Origin: Thuidium tamariscinum
Lineage: Eukaryota > Streptophyta > Bryopsida > Hypnales > Thuidiaceae
Assembly: GCA_947034885.2 (NCBI GenBank)
Contig: OX344750.2
Span: 46,475,821 to 46,539,820, forward strand
DNA: 64,000 nucleotides
Direction of reading: 5' to 3'
Shown here: piece by piece, positions 48,280 through 59,790 of the stretch
How the letters are laid out: every line of letters begins with the position of its first letter
Position numbering within the stretch: position 1 is the stretch's first letter
The notes under the pieces: model-generated
Database searches by the model: none
Told to the model about the DNA's origin: nothing
The model's input: the letters and a program-made list of their open reading frames with translations, nothing else
Position numbers and translations under genes: made by a program

Positions 48280-51200
48280 AAAAAACTTTGACCCTTCATA
48301 ACTTTTGCATATGATATTCAAATATCACATTCTTTGGTGCGTTGGAACCTCCCTTCACTTCCCAACAATAAATCATAAAAATGTGAACAGTCTAATAACA
48401 GTAACTAGGCACAGTAGCAAGAATAGCCTGTTGGGGGTGGGGGCTGCCCACCTCCTCATCTCAATTCGTGACCATCATTTTGTCATAAATCCTGTGCAGG
48501 GTACCTTTTGCCTGTGCCTACAAAATTGTTACACTTTAGTTTTGACTTTCCATGATGAGGAAATCCTTGGTCAATACTCAAAGTTAACATTGTGTTGGAA
48601 GTACACAAAATATCCAGGTTTCCCCAAATGCATCATGCCACTATTGCTATTCTCCCCTCCGTCTCATTCTCTCAAAGCCAGACAGACGGAGTGAAACGTG
48701 AACTTCCTTGTACCTTACTTCCTGTGACACCCCAGTTCCTCACCACCACCATTCTTTTTGCTTTTTAGTAAGTACAAATATTATGATGATGGTTAAGGAC
48801 ACCGATTTTGAGGTACCCAGTAAGCTTAGGCCAGCCAATTCTCTTGACAGGAGGATAGTACCGTATTTCCTATTGCTTGCATGACGAAATGGAAGAGATG
48901 ACTCACTGCATTTGCAGTCATACTCTCGACCACCCTTTGTTGATGATTCAGTCTAAATCCACAGACGGAACCCCCAAAAGAATGAAAGGCAAGAATACTG
49001 TGAAGACCCTTCTTTTCGAGAGAGTCAACAGGGAGTCAAGGTCTCCCACCTGGTTTCCTCCAAACAACGGAAACTTTCTGTCGCAATATACGGCCGGCCT
49101 TACACCTCCCGGTGGCATATTTTATGACCGCCGTAGTTTCTTAGGTTTTTACAAATCGCACATGCCGCAGTTGAGTGGCAGGCAACAAGAAGACACATTC
49201 AGTTGTATCTATTTTTATCCAATTGGGTGGAAATACCGATAGTTTACTACGAGAAGAAAATTTGAGAAATCCCAGGCCGTGGCTTGGAAGGAACTGACGA
49301 AGTGCTTCCGCAAGAAACTTGAAGTTCTTTAATTTACTTTGGAGTTGGCATTTGGACCGAACTTTTTGTTGTTGGAGAGAAACCTCTAAACAAGAATACA
49401 TCCCGGAATACGCTGTTTACGACGCTCAGTGTAGTCGGTGTTTAGAATACCCAACTTACCCCCTTTTCTAATTCTTCAGCTTAAAATTTAGTTTTTGGAT
49501 CATCAAATGAACAAGTCAGAGGTATACATTGAACTGTTGTGGTGTTGTAGATCAGGTAAGAAGTCATGAGTTCTAAGTAATTTTTCTTAAGGTAGGAGGT
49601 CTACAAATTGCTCATTTAAGAGCTGGAACTGAATTTTGGGGAGGTGAAACATTTTGAAATATTTTTCCTTAAATTTTTCTTGGAAGACAAGTGGAATTGG
49701 CATCTACCCCAAGTCATTTCTTATTTTTCTGAGCTCTGAGGAATTCTTTATGAAATTTTGGAGCTGAAGTGGCATAGGCTCTGAAATCGCCCACTTCTTT
49801 GAATGTACATTACTTGTACATTCTACTGTTTTGTAGCTTTCATCAATGTGTTAAGAACCGTCCTCCTACCTTAAGACAAGTCAGAGCATTCAGTTACACT
49901 GTCAAGGCATAACCCAACTTCAATTTGTACAAATATTTTAATTGCCGAGTCAAGGTTGAATACGAGCACGTTGTAGCATTCTGTTGTGTGTCATTAATAT
50001 GGCCGTTAGCTTCGTAGCACTTGGGGTTCCAACTTCTTCACTACAACAAGTCTGACAAAGGTGTTCCAGTCAACGATATCGTGCTCCAGAATGCCATTTA
50101 AAAGGTCATACTAAACAGGCTTGTTCAATTTACATGTTTCCAGAATCAAGCTGTATCTTACGAGGCAGCGGCGAATTCACCTAATCAGTTTGGCAGAAAC
50201 TCACTACATTGACACTTTCAAAGGCGGGTGCTTTGAGGCGTGAATCCAAATGCGTCCTACATTCTAGGGTCTCAAATGTCACAAATTCTCGCGCCCCGGA
50301 AAACACACTCGCACGACATTATTATGTAAACTAAAACAATGTTTCAGGCACGAAAACAAGGGAGTCACTAAAGCAGCAGCATGTGAGTTGAATAGCAGAC
50401 CAAAAGTTCCGTTTCAATGCAAATCAACGCTGTACTCTATCATAGATGCAACAACGAGGAACATCGAGCATGATTATATAGAATAGACAAGACTCTTAAG
50501 TACCATATATATTCACCTCAAAATCTTTTTTTAAAGGAGCCTGGAAGTCATGGCTTAGGAACTTTGTTGGTGGTATTGCAATAAGTTCACTCGAGCAATC
50601 ACGTACTTGTGCCTCTCTATAACACGATCCGTGTTGAATGGCTCTAGAGTCTGAATCGGAAAGAGCCTGGATCGAGTTTCAGGAGGAGGCTTTCAGCGTT
50701 GACAGAAGCTGTATGTGAGTCCTGAAGCTTGAGTTGGGCCTTTCTCGAAAAGCGAATCATTGTTACGGAGACAGAGCATCTATAGATTTCGTAGCCTAGC
50801 TAGCTAGCTAGCTAGCTTCTGGGTTTCTTGGTACGTGGTAATACAGAGGGTCATGTAAAATTATTTTCCTCTGGGATACCAGCATTCATTGAGGTTAGAA
50901 ACCAGCTGTGACGTACAACCCCTTCGATCACTTTCTTCTCTTTGTTGCCGCGCTTCACTTGTTTGTTCAGGTCTTCCGGAGCCCGGTTCTAGTCATCCTC
51001 AAGTCCCGCGCAGACGCTGACCAGAGATGGAGATTATTGCTCGAGATTATTCCTATTTTGCTTTTGGTCTCCTGTTAAAAAGGGTCCATAAAGAGTTTTG
51101 AAGTTTCGTGGTCATGGAATAATAAGTGAGCCTACCTTCGCTGCGTTCACTGGAGTGCACCTTCGAGGCTATTATGATAGATCTTGACTGCTCCTTTCGT

Positions 51201-52092
51201 CGAAGTCTCGTGCGTGGCCTGAGAACTGTAGAGTACCACCACAGGCTTCATTAGCTTAGGCAAACACTGACTTTCAGAGTAGTGTTCCACTTTGAATGAG
51301 CATCTCTGAGGTCGTCATTGCAGTGATCTTCAGAAGTCGTTCTGCTGCCGATTCTTTCGTGCAGAACTTCGTCATCAATAGCCTCAGAGTACGTGCTGTG
51401 ACAAGTGATGGAAGCTTTACCTCCTGGTACTCTAGACCTTCAGTCTGACGCTCTGTTGGAGGGATGTTTCGGACCAGTAGTCCTCTTGAGTTCATATATT
51501 TTTAGGGCGTTGTAATGAAGTGATGGAAGCGAAGAAAACTGAGACTTGCGCACAGCCAAGAAACTCAATATCCTGTACACGAGCTCACATTGAAGCTCCA
51601 CGCTGCCGCCGAAGTTTAAGACCTTGCGTCGTGGTAACCAGAAGCTGCAACGACGAAGTTACAAGAGAAAGTACAGTCACCCTGAAGTGAGCCGTGAGTA
51701 AGAATTAGTTGCAAGGGCAGAGAGATTGGTTACATAGATAGCAAGAGCAGGGAAACTATCGATGGAGATGAGAGAATCCATCTGGGTGTCGCGAGTTCAA
51801 GACTTGGGCTCCGAGAATGGAGGCGATTTTGGGCAATGTGGTAATTTGAAGTTCTGTGAGAGGCCAGTGCTTTGAGGCAAGGCTCTGAACGGCACTATCC
51901 CGGATTCGGAGAGAAATCATGAACTGTGACACCCGGGCAAATATTTTGGTGACCCGGTCAGACAAGTTCTGTTTGATGACTCGGACGGGGACATGCTGCT
52001 GGCATCTGTAGGAAAGTGGGTTGCCTCTTAGAGTCTCAACTCTTACACTATTAGTTGCAAGCGCTGCGGCACTCCACCGTTTCATAACAGCC
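48280..52092. other. Gene-like composition upstream of the receptor kinase, no gene supported
   Basis: GC is higher than in the DNA to the left, so this is probably promoter, leader or a lost gene. Frames of 120-130 codons (48305-48694, 48877-49242 plus; 51756-52157 minus) show no recognisable motif, and several open only with a non-ATG codon. A CTAG repeat lies at 50796-50817. Confidence 0.4.
50796..50817. repeat. (CTAG)n microsatellite
   Basis: The self-complementary CTAG tetranucleotide is repeated about five and a half times. Confidence 0.9.
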
Positions 52093-55000
52093 ATGTCCAT
52101 AAACTGGATTTTGTTTCTTTGCATCCTTCTCGGACCACACTTCGTAACAGCGATCATTCAGGTTGATTTTCCTCGACCGGAAGGTGCGATTCGAAGTGCT
52201 GGGAGACGCTCAGGGAGGAGCAGATTTCGAGGTGAGTCTCTTAAGTGATTGCATTGAACTTCCTTTTTAACACTCGTGAATATATTCGTTAAAATGGGCT
52301 TGCTTCAAAGCACCAAAACTGTGAAATCGAAGTGCCCAGAACCTTCAGTTTCGATTCTACTGGTACAAAATACGAACACAGCATTGGCACTTTTCCAAAT
52401 GGCATCTGGGAATGATATTCTAAACCAGTCCTTGTTTGTACATCGTACTTTGCGCGCTTAGTTGCATGTCAAATCTTTGACGCTATGAAATCAACACTCC
52501 AATTGAAATAATGAAAATTGACATTCCGAGCGCAGAAAACTAGAATAAGCAAAGATCTAAGTGTTCAACTGACACACTGTGCCACTTGCATGCACCGAAA
52601 TCTACCATTTCTATATCGAACCTGATCGAGGTTCGAAAGCTGTGATTGTCTGAGTTGACTGATGCACAATCTCACTTCTCTCAGAATTGCAGGCGACACC
52701 AGCATTGGCAAGAAATCTCTCCATGGGGTTGATCCGTGACGAATTCATTCTCCTATCGTGGCGAAACAGCAGCGCATATCTCGTAGAAAATTGGGTGCGA
52801 AGCGATGAGGGACCGTGTGGCTGGCTTGGCGTGCGCTGTGGGGACTGGCGAGGGGAGAGCCGGGTCACCGCCGTCAACCTGGTTTCCGTTAACCTCACTG
52901 GACCTGTGCCGGGAAGAATTTGCGGCCTGCAGGCTCTCACTTCTCTGACATTTGCAAGCAACAACCTCACGGGGAACATCCCTCCAGAAATCGGCAACTG
53001 TTTCAATCTACAGGTATAGAATCTGCCTTGTGATTCAAAATATATAGGAACCACTATCTGATAGATGCCAAGTCTGGGGTTCAAGGCAACTGTGCCCGCA
53101 GGTACAAATTCTACCTCTTGAAACTCTGCTGATGCCAAGTCTGGTGTTGTGTCACTGGTTTATTGCCTTGGGGGAGAGAGTAATATCGTCAGTGCACATA
53201 ATTTTACTCCTTGTTGTGAGCTTTTAGAGTAACATTATCGGCTTTGGACTGAAAGGGAGGAGGCTTTGCATTCATGAAAACTTACGTGAGGAAGTTTGAG
53301 TTGGACCTTAATAAGCAAGCTCATAGTAGGAGAAATGTTGGCTCTGTAGATCAAAGAAAAGAATCATGAGAAGACTCCACATGGTCAAGAACATTAGTTG
53401 TGGGAGTTTTGGGGCGTGCAAAATTCTCCAATCAAACACATTCTATACATTGAATAGGGGTTTTAAGGGGTCCATAATAATTAATCTATATTTTTGTTGG
53501 TGTACATCAATAGTTACTAAAGTGTCTGAGGTTGTATATCATAATTCAAACATCTATCTTTTTCTAAAATAAGTCCCTTTTATATTTTGGTTCCCTTAAC
53601 ACCCATATTTAGGTTAGCATTGATATTTGTAAGCATAAGTGCTTCTTCAATAATGCAATTAAGATTTTAATAAAGCTCATCCTTATCAATACTTTAACCC
53701 TTAAACATTGAGACCGATGTTTTATGTCCAATGAATGACAAAGAATCTTTCCTTGTAGGATAGAAGTACAACCATTCATCCTTGGTATGAAGGGTGGAAA
53801 GGGGACATGTTCTATAACACTTAGACTTCCAATGAGTATATTTGGCTTATTCAAAATAGATGATGTTACTTGGTATCAAAATGCATGATTTCCATGGCCA
53901 CCAATTTGTCGTTCCAGGGTGAAGTGGCACAAGCTTCAATCCAAAAAAACACCATCTCATCCTTTTTTTTTCGTAATAAAATGCTCCAACTCCTTTTCCA
54001 ACCTGCCATCGTTGCCCTTTCAATATACTTCTTAGTTATTATGATTGGTTTCATTCAATCTCACTTACCTCTTGTTGAAATTGAACACCTCATTACAATA
54101 GAACATAATTTAACCGACACTTGTTTCCCAACCCTGTCCGGCCTGTCGTTGATTGTAGCATGCTTGCCACATATTCAACGTATGCCATGGTGAAAAAGTT
54201 GGGGTGCGATTGAAGAGGATTGAGTGTGCATTAGTTGAAATTTCTAAGCCATGTGCAAACCTGCAGGAGCTGAATTTCACCGACAACTGCCTCACAGGAA
54301 ACATTCCAGCGGAGCTCGGAAGACTCATGAATATGAAGAACTTGGACCTGTCGCGGAATCAGTTGAATGGATCTATTCCATCTGGGCTATTTGCAAACTG
54401 CAATAACGTCAACTTCTTCAACGTGTCCTCCAACAACCTCACCGGAAGTCTTCCAGCGTTACTAAGCAGTTGTCCCAACTTACGTACCGTAGACTTCGGC
54501 AACAATTCTTTCCACGGTGAGATCCCTGAAGAATTCGGCCAGCTGAATTACCTTGAGGAGCTCGTCATGGCTGACAACAATGCCATCAATGGGTCCATTC
54601 CTGACAGTCTCCTCTCGAATTGTGAATCTCTATACAAGATAGACGTCGCTTGGAACAAATTAAGAGGTCAACTGCCGCCCAAACTCGGCAATTGCAGCAA
54701 CTTGGAGATGTTGATCATGCAAGGAAATCAATTCACCGGATCGATTCCAGGAGAATTAGGCAAGCTCAAGAAATTGAAGCTTCTAGGGTTGGGAAACAAT
54801 AACCTGAGCGGACCATTGCCACAAAATTTCAGTCAGTGCAGTTCGTTAGAAGTTCTGGATGTTGGCAACAATGCGCTCACAGGGACAATTCCGACTTGGC
54901 TAGGTCAATTGCCCAACCTCCAGATTGTGACATTGCAAATCAACAAATTCGTCGGGACGATTCCAGTGGAAGTGACCACGCTCAAATCAGTGCGGTACAT

Positions 55001-57521
55001 TGATTTGAGTAACAATTCCCTCCAGGGCAACGTGTTGCCGGAGTTTGGCAACATGAGTAGCTTGCGGCTCCTCCGACTTTCGTTCAACAACTTGACGGGC
55101 ACAATTCCTACACAGCTTGGGTTTCTGTATAAACTACAGGGGTTGGATTTGTCGTCGAATTTCCTAAATGGGACTATCCCGAAAACCCTCGGCAATCTGC
55201 AGGACCTCTTGTGGTTGCAGCTCGGAAACAACTCGCTGACAGGAAAAATTCCACAGACGCTCACAAACTGCTCCAGCTTGATGTGGCTCAACTTGGCGCA
55301 CAATCGTCTGAGAGGACCAATTCCTCAACTCGGCCCCATAGGGTGGGACTCCGACCGCGTCTTTCGACAAAACCGAGAGAATCCCTGGATTTTAGATGGA
55401 GTAGGCGAGTGCTCCATATTATCGACATGGTCGCCCGAGCAATCTCAGCACTTTCAATCGTTGTTGGACGTCTCAGATCCGAAGAAATGCCACCGATGGT
55501 TACCCCTCCTCGTTCAAGGCGCCTTGAAGCTCCGAAGCAGTCGGTTACTTGGCGAGGACAAAGTGCTCAGGTATTGGCAACTGGGAAAGAACAATTTAAC
55601 CGGCCCTTTACCCGATCTCCGAAACGCTACCCTAGGGTTCCTCATCTTATCAGAAAATCACTTACAGGGTCCGATCCCTGAACATATCGGTGATCAACCG
55701 CTTTACACCTTCAATGTGTCGCACAATAAGTTGAACGGGTCGATTCCGAACTCGTTAGGGAATGCCTCATTGCTGATCACCCTGGACATGGCCTACAATG
55801 ACCTCTCCGGCGAGATTCCAACCGAGCTCGGAGACTTGTATGCACTCACTGTGTTGAACGTCTCCTATAATCCGAAACTGAGCGGCTCCATCCCAAGGAA
55901 GGGGCAGTTTACAACCTTGGGATGGGATTCCTACATGGGCGATGTCAACCTCTGCTTCGACGACTCGGACCCGAAGTACACGCAGATACTCGCGAATTTG
56001 ACGACCAATAACACGAATATACCGAAGCTGTGCAGTCAGGCGCTTGGTGGGATTTCTTCCAATGAGATAACCACAAAGAAGACCATGCAAATCCTCGAAA
56101 TAGGTCTCACCAGCAGCTTCTGCACAATTTCGGCGCTGCTGTTATTCAGCTCGCTGTACTGCGTCGTGGCGAAGTGGCGAAGGAGGATGGCTGACGTCAA
56201 GAAGGATGTGGATGTCTGGAGCCCTAGCCACACAGAATCCCACTGGCGTTCCTCAGGTGAGATCTCGTACTGCTGACTATGGCTTAATTTGTTCAAGAGC
56301 ATTTACATCTGATTTTACAACTATACTCAAGTCAATTTGAACCTAGCAGATCTAGGTGTACCATGAACTAGCATATACAAATTAACTGGTAATCACCATC
56401 TCCAACCTTAAAACCCTAGACCCTAAATGCAATGCAATTTAATGCATTGTGCTGGAAATCAACCTAGTGCACAGTTTCTACTGCCCTCTCCTGTCTGCTA
56501 CTCCGTCTCACTTGCCTGTGTGACTCCAGGGAAATCGCATGCGAATTGGTCAAGAAGCAGCTTGGTTGAGTCGTTTGGAATGCCATGCCTGAAATCCCTT
56601 ACATACGCCCACCTCGAGCAAGCCACCGCGAACTTCAGCGAGGACAACATTCTCGGAGACGGTGGGTTCGGAATCGTGTACAAGGCCAAACTCGCCAACG
56701 GTACCACCGTGGCCATCAAGAAGCTGGTTCAGAACGGTGCTCAGGGTCCCCGGGAATTTCAAGCCGAGATGGAAACCCTCGGCCAGATCCACCACAAGAA
56801 CCTCGTCTCCCTGTTGGGCTACTGCTGCTACAAGGAAGAGATGCTGCTCGTGTACGAGTATTTCGTCAACGGCAGCTTAGACGACTGGCTGTACGAGAGT
56901 GACGAGGAGGCTGCGAAACTCCTATTCCCGCTCCGAATCCGCATCGCCTTGGAGACCGCGCGAGGCCTGGAGTTTCTGCACCACGGGTGCACTCACCTCA
57001 TCATCCACCGCGACATGAAGTCCAGCAACATCCTCTTGAACGAGAGCTTCAAAGCCGTGCTCACCGATTTCGGCATGGCGAGGATCATGGACATCGACTG
57101 CACGCACGTGAGCACGGTCGTGGCGGGCACGCCGGGGTATGTTCCGCCTGAATACTCGCAGACCTGGCGGGCCACGACCAAGGGCGACGTCTACAGCTTC
57201 GGCGTCGTCATGCTGGAGCTTCTGTCCGGGAAACGCCCCACTGGACCCCATTTCAATGGCAAATGCGGCTCGAATCTCATCGAAATGGCGAGGATTCTCG
57301 TCGCGCAGGGGAATGCTACAGCCGTCTGCAATGAGAATGTGCTGCGATCGGGCAAGGTCGAAGCGATTTCGGCGTTCCTGGATCTTGCGATGCGCTGCAC
57401 CGACGCCTCGCCGTTGAATCGGCCTGCAATGCTTGAGGTTGTGCAAACCCTGGAAACCATCGCTGCACTCAACCCTGCTCTGGAGAAAGATGGTGAGCGA
57501 GCCAAGCATGAACAGGTTTGA
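52093..57521 (+). CDS. LRR receptor-like Ser/Thr kinase with island domain (PSKR/PSY1R/EMS1-like)
   Basis: This is probably a plasma-membrane receptor for a peptide or small ligand. Four exons (52093-52231, 52685-53013, 54267-56256, 56530-57521) join in phase to 1149 residues. An N-terminal signal peptide (hydrophobic to about 20) precedes a Cys pair (Cys91, Cys98) and about 19 leucine-rich repeats of the plant LTGxIP type. An island without LRR pattern at about 512-597 (PWILDGVGECSIL, WLPLLVQGA) interrupts them, with about four repeats after it, as in the BRI1/PSKR/PSY1R group. One membrane span lies at about 769-791, followed by WRRR. The kinase is intact: GDGGFG 862-867, Lys883, His979-Arg980-Asp981 (RD type), Asp999-Phe-Gly and GTPGYVPPEY. 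Kinase-domain wording is closest to EMS1. ATG 52093 is the first in frame and the frame upstream lacks one. Intron 2 (1.25 kb) carries a transposon at 53694-53923. The ligand is unknown. Confidence 0.93.
53694..53923 (+). mobile_element. Short TTAA-CCC element inside intron 2 of the receptor kinase
   Basis: It begins TTAACCCTTAAACATTGAG and ends CGTTCCAGGGTGAA (TTAA changed to TGAA), rough inverted ends. The body matches 6204-6378 closely (AATGACAAAGAATCTTTCCT, TTCCAATGAGTATATTTGGC, CAAAATGCATGATTTCCATG). It lies wholly in the intron and does not touch splice sites. Confidence 0.75.
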
Positions 57522-58817
57522 GAACCGCAGTCTTATGTTCCTGGCACAACTATAGTAGTCCAACCTATTTTCAAATCTCAATTTTGACAATGATCTTACT
57601 TTTTGCAATTTGCAATGATGAAAATACTTGGCAATTTGATACAAAGGTCCAAATTTTGCAAAACCACCAAACTGCACACTCCCTCCTCCAGGACTTTCCG
57701 ACAACGCAGCACAATCCTCTACCTACTTCATACCCAGAGAACAAACAATCCAAACTAACCAAACATCAAGTTATTATCTTCAAGTAAGAATTGCTTGTTG
57801 CGTATGAATATTGTGAAAACCACATTAAACTCAGTATTTTGAACAGTACCTGCAGATTTCAGTGTAGGCGTGGTTGGAACAATGCATTATGTTACACTGG
57901 GTCTAGCCTCCAGGTGCAGCTGATTCTTGACGGAGTCGGAGAACCAGTTCCTATATCGACCTAATTTTAAGCCCCCAAAATCTTAGACGATGAGCAAAAG
58001 CTTGAATTTTGAAGACGTACACCTAGATATTTCATCTTGTGTTAGTTTCAGTTCATCTGCAAATAAACTTTAGAACTCTCATTGAACGTTTGCAGAAGCT
58101 ATCCAAATATTGCATGCTTCGGAACGTTAGGAACATTTTTTGTTTTTGTTTTTTTCATTTTTTAAGAATTGCCAGAATGGCAGTATAAAATGTTACAGTG
58201 ATGCTCTAATTTCAACATTCATCTACATATTGGATAGAAAATATCACATTCATACGTTTTGCATGTCTATAATTATGTATTTATCGACAAATTGGTGATT
58301 TCATTCAAGATTTTTTCAAAATTTGAAGTTTTCTAGCCATAAACTTTACAATTTTTAGTGATTAGTTTAGCCAAATTATTTTTTCTAGTGCAATCTGGCA
58401 CAAAAAAGCCAAAAAAAAAGCCTTGGTTAGGATCCAATTTCATGCACTGACAATAATGTATCTAGCTAAGGGAGCCAACTCATTTTTGGCAACTTAAGCA
58501 ATTAAGCTATCTAAAGCACGGGTAAGTTGAGTAGAAAAATCTTCCTACATACAACAAAAGATTTAAGAAGAATCCATAATTTTTCACAAATTTATATTCC
58601 GAAATAAAATTATTATGAGTTTTCTAGTTGAAGATTTTGTTTATCCTATACTAGTTATATAGGTTGTCCCATTTTTTACCAAGGGTTGGATGGAAAATTG
58701 AAATGCTGATCATAATGTGCCATAAGTTATTGTTGACTCATCTCTACCTATACAAAAAGAGAATAACCTATACTACCAAAGGATGATGATTAGGAATGGG
58801 TTGGCTTGTATAGAGCA
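57522..58817. other. 3' region between converging genes
   Basis: No further gene seen. The first half likely holds the receptor kinase 3' UTR. AT-rich repeat-like DNA follows after about 58130. Confidence 0.5.
58062..58067 (+). terminator. Possible polyadenylation signal of the receptor kinase gene
   Basis: AATAAA about 540 bases after the stop codon, in T-rich surroundings. It is the clearest such signal before the next repeats, but plant signals are loose. Confidence 0.3.
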
Positions 58818-59056
58818 CAACAACGCTAATATGTAAGCATGAAGATGCGAGTATATAAGCCTTGAGTATGCATATAAGTAGATATACAACAACCATTGAT
58901 GGTGATTATAACCTAATCACCTATAATTAAGGTATCTATTGTATAGTTGTACTATAAATGTAGAAAGTTTTCATACGATAGACACCTGTACTATAAATAT
59001 GTAGTCTTTTAGGCCGATGAGCTCACATTTTAGGTTCATATAGTAGCAACCCGCGC
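58818..59056. mobile_element. Mutator-like MITE, copy 3, with target duplication
   Basis: The left end CAACAACGCTAATATGTAAG and the right side GAGCTCACATTTTAGGTTCA, then AGTAGCAACC, resemble the copies at 3345 and 9890. Flanked by ATAGAGCA at 58810-58817 and 59057-59064, an 8-base direct repeat that may have been 9 originally. The interior has the same TATAGGTG-type palindromes. Confidence 0.75.
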
Positions 59057-59790
59057 ATAGAGCAAACTATTTAGGATAAAGATTTTCCTACCTTGGTCTT
59101 CAATCGCCATGCTACATTGATGGCATCAATACTTAGGGACAATAGAAGTTTATAATACTTTGGTGCAAGCTTATATGTAATAGATAACCAATGGATTGTG
59201 CAAGTAGTGAATTGGTTATGTATTAGATAATTGATGAGCTCTACTCATGGTGAATAGGTTATTGGACATAACTCATCGTACATTTTTCAATCACAACCTT
59301 TGATCTTCATAATCCAAGGATGTAGGAAGCAAGTTGAAAGAAAAGAAGGTTATCAGTTACAACTTGCTATGGTAATGGTGGGTTGCCAATGGAATGATGC
59401 CACTTTAGCATTGAAAAGTCAACAACTAATTATGTGCATCAAAGCCCAATAACTAGCAACCAACACTGGATAGCCTATTTGATAAAAAACAAAGCATATA
59501 TATTACGATTTTTTTTTTGGCTTTTGGGTGCTAGATTACACCAAAACAAAATAATTTGACTAAAAAATGGCAAGAAATTGTGAGGTTTCTCACCAAGAAA
59601 ACTTCAAATTATTAAAACAACTTGGATGGAATTGCCAAATTGTGGGTGAAAACATAATTATAGAAATGTGATATTTTCTTTCCAACATGTAGATGAATGT
59701 TGAAATTTGGAGCACCATTATAACATTTTATATCGCCACTTTGGCACTTCATAGAAAATGAAAAAAAAAAGAAGCCCTGAGATTGCATAT
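59057..59790. other. AT-rich spacer downstream of the DUF3445 gene
   Basis: No gene recognised; it probably includes the 3' UTR of the minus-strand gene that ends at 59791. Confidence 0.45.

Noticed and set aside
27720-48280. Possible LTR retrotransposon or viral insertion in the 20-kb gene-free zone
   Set aside because: No reverse transcriptase, integrase, coat or protease motifs and no long terminal direct repeats were seen; the content is small inverted-repeat elements.
48877-49242. Plus-strand frame of 121 codons in GC-richer DNA
   Set aside because: No domain, signal or homology recognised and no splice partners found; could be chance.
55211-55681. Second plus-strand frame of 156 codons
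   Set aside because: It lies within the receptor kinase exon in another frame and shows no domain.
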